Source of the DNA: DATFVA01 sp963711455 | Lineage (GTDB): Bacteria; Bacteroidota; Ignavibacteria; Ignavibacteriales; Ignavibacteriaceae | Direction of reading: 5' to 3' | Assembly (NCBI GenBank): GCA_963711455.1 | Contig: CAVQEH010000006.1 | Span: forward strand, 806,001 to 870,000 | DNA: 64,000 nucleotides | Shown here: positions 34,801 through 42,200 of the stretch, piece by piece | Position numbering within the stretch: the first letter of the stretch is position 1 | How the letters are laid out: every line of letters begins with the position of its first letter | Program-made: the position numbers and the translations under genes | The notes under the pieces: model-generated | Database searches by the model: none | The model's input: only the letters and a program-made list of their open reading frames with translations | Told to the model about the DNA's origin: nothing

Positions 34801-37333
34801 TGCTAATCTATTCGGAGTAGATATCTTTGCAGGTGTACAGCAAATAGTTGTAAACAACAACACAATTACCTTATCTAACGTTTCATTATCAACAGGAGCC
34901 ACGTATTATATCGCTAATTATTCCACTGGAGCTTCAGAGAATTTTAATAACAATACATTTGCTGCCGGAACAATATCCGCAACAGGTAGTGTTTATTTAA
35001 TTTATGCATCTACTTTCACTACATCTGTTACCGTTACAGGAAACCAAACCAGCGGTTCAATAAACAGGACCGGGGCGGTCGGCAATTTCTATTGTTATTA
35101 TAATTTTGGCACCCCTACAAGTGGTCTATCCACTATATCCAACAATAATTTCTCAAATATCACTGTTACAGGCTCTTCAAATTTATATGGCTTTTATGAT
35201 TTTGTTATAGGAACTCATAACCGTATTTGTAATGATAATACCATAGAAAACTTCACAGGCGGCACAGGCAATACGTATGGTTTTTATCACAGTGGAGGAC
35301 TTTCGAATGAAATATATAATAACACAGTTCATAATATAACAGCCGGCGGAAATGTCTGGGGAATATATGGCACCGGAACGAATGGATCGTTTCATAACAA
35401 CAATGTTTATAACATAACCACATCGGGTATAAACCTTTATGGAATATATGATGCAGCCACAGGAACCACAAACTGTTATAAAAACCAGGTCTACAATCTG
35501 ACCGGGAATAACGCAAACCAAACATTATATGGTATCTATATAACAACCGGGGCAAGCAATAATGTTTATAATAACTTTGTATCCGACTTGAAGACCCCTG
35601 TTTCAGGTTCAGCAACCGGATTGGCAGGGATGTATATATCGGGCGGTACTGCTATAGGTTTATATTATAATACTATATTCCTTAATGCAAGCAGTACAGG
35701 TGCAAACTTCGGTTCTGCCGGAATTTATGCAAGCACGACACCGACTGTTGATCTGAGAGACAACGTTGTTGTTAATACATCAACACCTGTTGGTGCAGGA
35801 TTTACCACTGCATACAGAAGAAGTACAAACACATTAACTTCTTATGCAGATGTATCTAATAATAATGATTTCTATGCAGGGACACCTTCGGCTGTAAATC
35901 TAATTTATTATGATGGTACAGATACTGCCCGGACCATTGAACAATTTAAGATGATAGTATCTCCGAGAGACTCGGTATCGTTCACGGAGAATCCACCTTT
36001 TATAAACTCAACTACCCCTCCTTATGATCTTCATATTAACATTACAGTCCCAACTCAACTTGAATCAGGCGGAACACCCGTAAATACTCCAATTGCAATT
36101 ACGGATGATTTTGATGGCGATCTGAGAGATGCAACCACTCCTGATGTAGGTGCTGATGAGTTTGAAAGCGTTGGCACCATAACGTTCTCATTATCACTTA
36201 ATATAAATGACGGTTGGAATATGACATCAGTACCGGGAACAAATCCGGATGGGATGGATATAACTAACTGGTGGGCAGATCTTACAGGCACAGTATATAA
36301 GTTCGTTCCTGGTTCAGGGTACAGTGGTATAACAACCACAACACCGGGAGAAGGATACTGGATGAAAAATGCAGGTACTGAAACATATAATTATCCTTCA
36401 TTGCAGGTAGTAACCCACAATCCAATCAGTGCTTCCTCGGGATGGAATATGTTCGGAGGTTACGAAAACAGTGAAGATGTAACAACATTAACATCTACAC
36501 CACCTGACCAGATTGTGTATCCTATATACAAGTATGTTCCCGGAGCAGGTTATCAAAATGCAACAACGCTGGACCCCGGATATGGCTATTGGATAAAAGT
36601 CTTATCTGATTGCCAGATAAACACACTTGTCGTGCCGGCAAACCTGAGTAAGAATGCGGAAAAATACTTCAAGGATAACCTGGCTAACGGACAGGCAGGC
36701 CTGCCTATAAGTCAGGTAAACTGGGGGAAGATAACAGTAACAGATGCAACAGGAAGCAGCTACACACTGTATGCAGTAAAAGGGCAGGTAGATCTGAACA
36801 AGTATGAACTACCACCATTACCACCTGCCGGAGTATTTGATGTAAGGTACAACAGCGGAAGGATAGCTGAAGATATTAACAGCGGCTTCCAGACAATCGA
36901 TATGAGCGGAGTAAAATACCCCGTAAAGGTAAAAGCAGATGGAATGGACATCAGAATTCAGGATGTAACGGGTAAAGAGATAAATGTAAATGTTAAAAAA
37001 GGTGAAGAGATAACTATCAGTAATCCGAATGTAAACAAGCTGATGGTATCAGGACAACTAATACCTGATAAATATGCATTAGAGCAGAACTATCCGAACC
37101 CGTTCAACCCGAGCACAACCATAGAGTTCTCGCTTCCTGAGAATGTAAAGAATGCAACAATTTCAATTTACAATGTGCTTGGACAAAAAGTAGCAGAATT
37201 AATAAACGGAGAAATGCTCGCGGGCAAATACCAATACCAGTGGAATGCAAAGAATTATGCATCGGGTATGTATATCTATGAATTAAGAACGGAGAAATTC
37301 GTTTCAATAAAGAAGATGATGCTGCTTAAATAA
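31805..37333 (+). CDS. Exported protein with two 716-residue beta-helix repeats, shared module and T9SS sorting domain
   Basis: 1842 residues; GGAGG precedes the ATG and a signal peptide ends near residue 27 (NSYGQ). Two repeats of 716 residues (28-743 and 744-1459) each begin LSGTYTIPGSPFATI, continue with beta-helix rungs (NNNxFxNITVTG, YGIYxxxG) and end DDFDGDLR...PDVGADEF, as in other secreted parallel beta-helix proteins. The GWNMTS module starts at residue 1470, and the sorting domain (YALEQNYPNPFNPST) ends the protein. The palindrome GGCAGGCCTGCC at 36694-36705 adds NGQAGLP. It lies 72 bases after the SBBP gene and may be co-transcribed. Polysaccharide or surface adhesion is only a guess from the fold. 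Confidence 0.86.
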   Translation: MSFNLRRYITNIFLLITFALLQNSYGQLSGTYTIPGSPFATIRAAVDSMNLAGVGAGGVTFNVTAGYTENITEPIIVTATGTEGNTITLQKSGSGADPLVTRTDAGTNETINLGGLGDAVIQLNGSDYVTFDGIDVSASNQGIEYGYITNKPSGTDGCKYVTIKNAAVTMTKGTSGYVIGIYISNGPTDVASPAGVAVTDSSGINSNILITGNTVQNVHVGVYERGSVASGFQDNNVVVGQEGAGNVITNFGGGSATPSYGVYNTLVANPTVSYNTITSAEHTANVYGIYYLAGIQGNVVANNNTITLSNVSLSTGATYYIYTNANATSESFNNNTFAAGTISATGNVYLIYTQNFTTSITVTGNQTSGSINRTGALGNFYCYYNFGSPTSGLSTISNNNFSNITVTGTSGLYGIYDNTFQPHNRICSGNTIANLAGGTGNTYCIYTGATLTNQLYDNTVHSVTAGGNVYGLYFAGPNATAYNNNVYEITTSGTILYGIYDAAAGTTSCYKNQVYNLTGNNANQTLYGIYITSGASNNVYNNFVSDLKTPVSGSATGLAGMYISGGTAIGLYYNTIFLNASSTGANFGSAGIYASTTPTVDLRDNVVVNTSTPVGAGFTTAYRRSTNTLTSYADVSNNNDFYAGTPSAVNLIYYDGTDTARTIEQFKIIVSPRDSVSFTENPPFENSTTPPYDLHINTNAVTQLEAGGTPVNTPIAITDDFDGDLRNASTPDVGADEFVTLLQLSGTYTIPGSPFATIKAAVDSLNLVGVGSGGVTFNVTAGYTENITEPIIVTASGTEGNTIILQKSGSGADPLVTRTDAGTNETINLGGLGDAVIQLNGSDYVTFDGIDVSASNQGIEYGYITNKPSGTDGCKNVTIKNAAVTMTKGTSGYVIGIYVSNGPTDVASPAGVTITDSSGINSDIIITGNTVQNVHVGVYARGSGASGFQDNNVVIGQTGAGNIITNFGGGSMTPSYGVYITYVTNPSVAYNTITSAEHTANLFGVDIFAGVQQIVVNNNTITLSNVSLSTGATYYIANYSTGASENFNNNTFAAGTISATGSVYLIYASTFTTSVTVTGNQTSGSINRTGAVGNFYCYYNFGTPTSGLSTISNNNFSNITVTGSSNLYGFYDFVIGTHNRICNDNTIENFTGGTGNTYGFYHSGGLSNEIYNNTVHNITAGGNVWGIYGTGTNGSFHNNNVYNITTSGINLYGIYDAATGTTNCYKNQVYNLTGNNANQTLYGIYITTGASNNVYNNFVSDLKTPVSGSATGLAGMYISGGTAIGLYYNTIFLNASSTGANFGSAGIYASTTPTVDLRDNVVVNTSTPVGAGFTTAYRRSTNTLTSYADVSNNNDFYAGTPSAVNLIYYDGTDTARTIEQFKMIVSPRDSVSFTENPPFINSTTPPYDLHINITVPTQLESGGTPVNTPIAITDDFDGDLRDATTPDVGADEFESVGTITFSLSLNINDGWNMTSVPGTNPDGMDITNWWADLTGTVYKFVPGSGYSGITTTTPGEGYWMKNAGTETYNYPSLQVVTHNPISASSGWNMFGGYENSEDVTTLTSTPPDQIVYPIYKYVPGAGYQNATTLDPGYGYWIKVLSDCQINTLVVPANLSKNAEKYFKDNLANGQAGLPISQVNWGKITVTDATGSSYTLYAVKGQVDLNKYELPPLPPAGVFDVRYNSGRIAEDINSGFQTIDMSGVKYPVKVKADGMDIRIQDVTGKEINVNVKKGEEITISNPNVNKLMVSGQLIPDKYALEQNYPNPFNPSTTIEFSLPENVKNATISIYNVLGQKVAELINGEMLAGKYQYQWNAKNYASGMYIYELRTEKFVSIKKMMLLK
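31886..36180 (+). repeat. Two tandem 2148-bp in-frame repeats
   Basis: Copy 1 starts at 31886 and copy 2 at 34034. Similarity is uneven. The starts and the final third (about 33330-33840 against 35478-35988) are nearly identical at the DNA level, while the middle thirds differ at many bases. This suggests duplication followed by local gene conversion. Confidence 0.9.
36694..36705 (+). repeat. Short palindromic element in frame
   Basis: GGCAGGCCTGCC is a perfect 12-base palindrome that encodes part of NGQAGLP. It sits at the same module site that carries a larger element in the gene at 8540, so this position has been hit or modified twice. Confidence 0.65.
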
Positions 37334-37347
37334 TTTATTTAATACTT

Positions 37348-37375
37348 GCAGCCCTGAAAATAAAAACAGGGCTGC
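37348..37375 (+). terminator. Hairpin between two sorting-domain genes
   Basis: GCAGCCCTG (37348-37356) and CAGGGCTGC (37367-37375) form a perfect 9-bp stem. It is followed by A then T-rich sequence rather than a clean T run. Its position matches the hairpin at 13357-13380. Confidence 0.5.
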
Positions 37376-37443
37376 AAAAATTATTTTATTGAATTTCTAA
37401 AAGGAATAAAATCACAACCCATTTAAATATGTTGGAGCATAAT

Positions 37444-38544
37444 ATGAAAAAACTCTATTCGATTCTTTCTCTTGTTTTTTTGTACATAGCAATATCGTAT
37501 GGACAAGCAACAGTAGATATTCCAATGTCAGCCTCAGATGGTTCAGCCACAATCCAACTGGCAGTTGGATTGGATTTAACTGCAACCAATTGTATTGATC
37601 CGGCATTAGGAGAAAGTGATCTCCCGCCATTTCCACCTGCAGGTGTATTCGAGTTCAGGTTTGATCTTGAGCCATATTGTGGAGAAGCATTATCTTCCTA
37701 CAAAGATTATCGTGCACCGGGTGATCCTCCTGCTTTCCCGTTTTCAGATACCGTACAGCAAAGAATGATATGGCAGAGAAGTGCCTCCGGATTACCAATA
37801 GACATTCAGTATAACCTGCCGAATAATTCCAGTATGGTAATACAGGATGAATTCGGAGGGATAGTACTGAACATTGGACCATTTCAAGGTATGGGAACAG
37901 CAACAATACCGGGAACGGTTCCATTATCCTCGGCATTTCTGTATATGATATATACAGATATTACCCCTGTAGAACTAACATCATTCACAGCACTGACGGT
38001 TGGGGAAGGAGTTCAGTTAGACTGGACTACAGCAACGGAAACCAATAACAGGGGATTTGAAATTGAGCGTCAGGCAGGCATCAGTCAACAGTGGAATGAG
38101 ATAGGATTTGTAGAAGGTAAAGGCACAACCACTGAACCTCAGTCATACTCATATACAGACAATGATGTTTCAACAGGAACATATACATACCGGTTGAAAC
38201 AAATTGATTATGATGGTACAAACAATTATTCAAACGAGGTTACTATAGCAGTAGGCAGTATGCCGACCAACTATGCATTATCCCAGAACTATCCTAATCC
38301 ATTTAATCCTACAACTGCAATACAATTCCAGGTACCCAAAACCAGTTTAGTAAGCATAAAGATTTATGATCTTATTGGCCAGGAAATAAAAACATTATAC
38401 AACGGGCAGGTACAGCAGGGAAGATATACAGTTGAGTGGAACGGATTGAATAATAATGGAATTCAAATGAGTTCCGGTACATATATATACAGAATTGTAT
38501 CTAACGATTTTGTTCAATCCAGGAAAATGATTTTAATGAGGTAA
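37444..38544 (+). CDS. Exported protein of unknown function with T9SS sorting domain (paralogue of 13420 gene)
   Basis: 366 residues from ATG 37444, chosen because GGAG (37434-37437) lies six bases upstream; an in-frame ATG at 37429 lies before this site. The signal peptide is MKKLYSILSLVFLYIAISYGQ. The N-terminal domain (VDIPMSASDGSATIQLAVGL...) is nearly the same as in the gene at 13420 and is unrecognised. The linker (TATETNNRGFEIERQAG) and sorting domain (YALSQNYPNPFNPTT) follow. The palindromic insertions of its paralogue are absent apart from a small CAGGCAGGC tract near 38073. Both paralogues sit behind another sorting-domain gene after a similar hairpin, so the pair organisation was probably duplicated. 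Confidence 0.82.
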   Translation: MKKLYSILSLVFLYIAISYGQATVDIPMSASDGSATIQLAVGLDLTATNCIDPALGESDLPPFPPAGVFEFRFDLEPYCGEALSSYKDYRAPGDPPAFPFSDTVQQRMIWQRSASGLPIDIQYNLPNNSSMVIQDEFGGIVLNIGPFQGMGTATIPGTVPLSSAFLYMIYTDITPVELTSFTALTVGEGVQLDWTTATETNNRGFEIERQAGISQQWNEIGFVEGKGTTTEPQSYSYTDNDVSTGTYTYRLKQIDYDGTNNYSNEVTIAVGSMPTNYALSQNYPNPFNPTTAIQFQVPKTSLVSIKIYDLIGQEIKTLYNGQVQQGRYTVEWNGLNNNGIQMSSGTYIYRIVSNDFVQSRKMILMR

Positions 38545-38589
38545 AATTCATCAGTCATTGCCCTCCTCTGAACAGATGAATAAAACAAA

Positions 38590-38615
38590 GGGAAAGCAAA
38601 ATGCTTTCCCTTTTT
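38590..38615 (+). terminator. Intrinsic terminator
   Basis: GGGAAAGC (38590-38597) and GCTTTCCC (38603-38610) form an 8-bp stem with five T after it. It ends the gene finishing at 38544. Confidence 0.88.
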
Positions 38616-38715
38616 ATATATAAACCCGGTAATGAAGATATTCCCATACTGAACTTTTTGACCCGACTGCCATAAGGTAATCCTTCAGTACTATCATATT
38701 CATTTACTAATAACA

Positions 38716-39094
38716 AAGTTTCACGGAAGTTTATGAATACTATTTGAAATAAATTGATTTTAACGGCATGTTCAAATATTCAAAAGAAATTTAAGTAGAA
38801 TTAAATTCACCAACTGAATTTTCTTTCGAACAGAATTATCCCAACCTGTTTAACCCTTCAACAACAATAAATTATTCTGTAACGGTAAACAGTTTAGTTA
38901 CGATTAAAGTTTATGATGTTCTTGGAAATGAAGTAGCAACTTTAGTAAATGAGAAAAAGGCTTCAGGGAATTATTCAATTGAGTTTGACGGAAGTCATTT
39001 ATCGAGTGGGATTTATTTTTATAAAATGGAGGCGATCTCTAAAACAATAAGCAGGGATTTCTCTAAAACATGTAAGATGATTCTGCTTAAATAA
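38716..39094 (+). pseudogene. Decayed sorting-domain protein fragment
   Basis: The frame from 38732 reads YEYYLK-stop-IDFNGMFKYSKEI-stop-VELNSPTEFSFEQNYPNLFNPSTT and continues to CKMILLK-stop at 39094. This matches the end of the gene at 21885 (YQYRLKQIDFNGKYKYSN...). Two in-frame stops, an apparent one-base frameshift near 38730, no start, and the PNLFNP change mark it as a relic. The upstream part of the gene is missing. The end also contains a short insertion (KTISRDFSKT). Confidence 0.85.
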
Positions 39095-39111
39095 TATTTG
39101 TAAAGATGAGC

Positions 39112-39155
39112 TGACCTGTGGTTGGTAAACCAGCCTTCAGCCAGGCAAGCCGGTG
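39112..39155 (+). repeat. Non-coding copy of the palindromic element
   Basis: GGTTGGTAAACC (39120-39131) is identical to the centre of the coding element at 14188-14226 and is flanked by degraded arms (CCTGT... and ...CCAGGCA). It lies just after the pseudogene, which shows that the family is not confined to reading frames. Confidence 0.65.
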
Positions 39156-39180
39156 GCTTATTACAGCAAAATAAAATTTA

Positions 39181-39206
39181 AGAGACGAGCAACGACTCGT
39201 ATCTAC
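39181..39206 (+). repeat. Second type of short inverted repeat
   Basis: ACGAG (39185-39189) and CTCGT (39196-39200) sit within GAGACGAGCAACGACTCGTA. It is a small dispersed-repeat-like sequence unrelated to the CCTGCC family. Only one copy was noticed here. Confidence 0.35.
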
Positions 39207-39262
39207 GAAAAGACAAGAAGGAATGAAATTTTCAGTGCAAATGCAGCTTGTCAGGACTTTAA

Positions 39263-42200
39263 TTAATCCTGTACAATATAATTATCCATCTTAATAACAT
39301 TTGATAATACATCAAGTAATTCGCTGCGTCTGAATGGTTTTGAAATATAATAATCAAATCCATCTGACAAGAATCTTTCTTTGTCTCCCTTCATTGCATA
39401 AGCCGTCATTGCAATTATTGGTACACTCAAAAAATGTTCATTAATCAGCCTGATATTATGAGCAGCTTCAACACCATTCATTCCCTTGAGATTAATATCC
39501 ATCAGTATTGCATCAAAATATTTTTCTTTACAGATATTTACAGCTTCAGATCCGTCAATTACGTGATCTACAAATGTATAATTATTGAGATAAGCTTTAA
39601 CTACAGAAGCATTTATCTTATCATCTTCTACAAGAAGTATAGAAGCCATTGAGTTATTGAGGTTTTGTTTGGAATCAATAAGTACTTTGGTTTTATCATC
39701 AATGATTGGAGGCATTATTTTCCTTTCTTCTATTGGAAATTTTATAGTAAATGTTGAACCTATACCCGGGTTACTTTTCAGCGAAATCGTTCCGTTAAGT
39801 ATTTTGACCAGCTTTTGGGTAATACTCAATCCCAGCCCGGTTCCCTCAAATGTGCGCGAGAGACCTTCGCTTACCTGCCTGAACGGCTCAAATATTATTT
39901 CCTGATGCTTTTTATTAATGCCAATTCCGGTATCCGAAACTTCTATAGAAATTGACTTTTGAGGAATATCAATATCAGTTGAAACTTTTATAGTTACACT
40001 CCCTTGTTCGGTATATTTAACAGCATTATTTATAAGGTTATTAAATATTTTTATAAGCATGTCTCTGTCTGAAAGAAAGACCGGCATCTGCCCAGGGATG
40101 ATAAGGTTAAGTGAAAGTCCCTTTTCTTTTGCTGAAGGTTTGAAAAGTTGAATTGACTCTGTAAGAATATCACCAATATTAATTATCTCAGGATTAATAT
40201 CCTGCTTGTTTGCTTCTATTCTTGATATATCGAGTATTGAATTAAGAGTTTCAAGCAATCTCCTCCCGCTTCTCAGGATAGTTTCGGTCATCTCAAGGTG
40301 ATCAGCATCGGTTGTTTCGTCAGACAGAAGCTCTGCAAAGCCAAGTATGCCAACCAAAGGTGTCCGGAGCTCATGACTCATATTTGCTAAAAAGTGTGAT
40401 TTAAGAATATTTGCTTCCTCTGCTTTTTCTTTGGCAGAAATTAATTCTTCTATCATTTTTTTCTTTTCAGTTATATCTTCTTTCACCCCGACAATGTTTG
40501 TAATCTTCCCACCTTCATTTATTATGGGTGAAAAAACGGCATTCTCCCAGTAACACTCTCCATTCTTTTTAGGAATCAGCAGTTCACCATGCCAGTCTTT
40601 TCCGGATAAAATAGTATTCCATATACTTTGATAATAATCGGGTGGATGATAATCTGAATGCAAAATATTTATAGACGATCCGTTAACCTCATTAAAACTG
40701 TAACCCGTAAGCTCAGTGAACTTGTTGTTTACATATTGAATAATCCCCTGCGGGTCTGTGATAACAACACTAACCTGGCTCTGTTCAATTGATCTGCTGA
40801 GCAGTTTAATATTTTCTTCCGCTATTTTTCGTTCACTGATATCACGGTTAATAGAAAGGATAGCAGTTTTACCGTTAAAGTTTATTACAGAGGCATTAAT
40901 CAGGAGATCCAGGGTTCTTCCATCAGGCATAAACTGTCTTGATTCAAAATTCCTGTAGCTCTTATACCTGAGTGTGTTGTTAATTTTTGTCACTCCGTCT
41001 TTAATATCCTTTGTAAGAGTTTTAAGGCTCAGACCTAAAAATTTCTCTTTTGGAATATTATAAATTTCACATGCTTTATTATTAACTTCCAGCACTATTT
41101 CCGTTTCAGGCTCAAAAATCATTATGGCATCATTAACGTTATCAAACAGGTCGTGATATTTACTTTCAGATATTTTTAGCTCTTCCCTGGCGAACTTCTG
41201 TTCATTTATATCCCTGTAATTTATAACAACTGCCTGAACACTTGGTTCATTAAGAAGGTTAGTAAAGGTAGATTCTATCCAACGCCAGGATCCATCACGA
41301 TGTTTAAACCTGTATTCCAGAGAAACTGTATGCAGAGGATCAGCTATTATTTTCCGGAATGCTTTGAATACTGCTGAAAGGTCATCAGGATGAGTTAATT
41401 TATGAGGTCTGGTTGAATCAATTATATCTTCGGATTTATAGCCGAAAATTTTAAATGCAGAGGGACTGATGTATTTGAATTTTCCATCTTTTGTTACAAG
41501 TGTAATCCCGTCAGGTGCATTTTCAATCAGTTTCCTGAATCGGGTTTGGGATTCAATTAACTTTTCTTCTGCAACTTTACGTTGTGAAATATCCTGGTTA
41601 ACTCCAAAGGTTCTTATTGTTTTCCCGTTTTCATCTTTTAGGATGTTAAACCTGACCACAATTGTACCTATTTCACCATCAGCATATAATATTCGATGTT
41701 CCATTTCTTTATGATAATAGGGATCCGTAGTTGCAAGTGCCCCCTGGATTTCTTTACCCACTAACTGAATATCATCCGGGTGCACAAATTTATTTGCATA
41801 CTCGGAAGAAGACATTGTGTAACTGCCTACTTCTTCAACGGATGTACGGAACATCTTATAGAACTGGTCATTAAACTTAAACGTATCACTTATGACATCG
41901 TATTGCCAATGACCCATATGAGCAACCTCAATTGCATTAGTTAAAAGAAGCTGGCTCTCTTTCAAATTATCTTCGGCTTTTTTTCGTGCTGTAACATCTG
42001 TGAGAGAACCTACCATTGAAATGGTTATACCGTCTTTTACCACAGGAGCCTCATTTACCTCTACCCAGATTAATTCGCCATTCATTTTTTTCAATTCGAG
42101 TTCATAAGGAGGCTGTCTCTGTCCTGTATCAAGGGCTAATTTTGTTAATTCAATTCCTTTTAAATTGACAGGATTATCTGTAATGAAATTCGTCCAGTTT

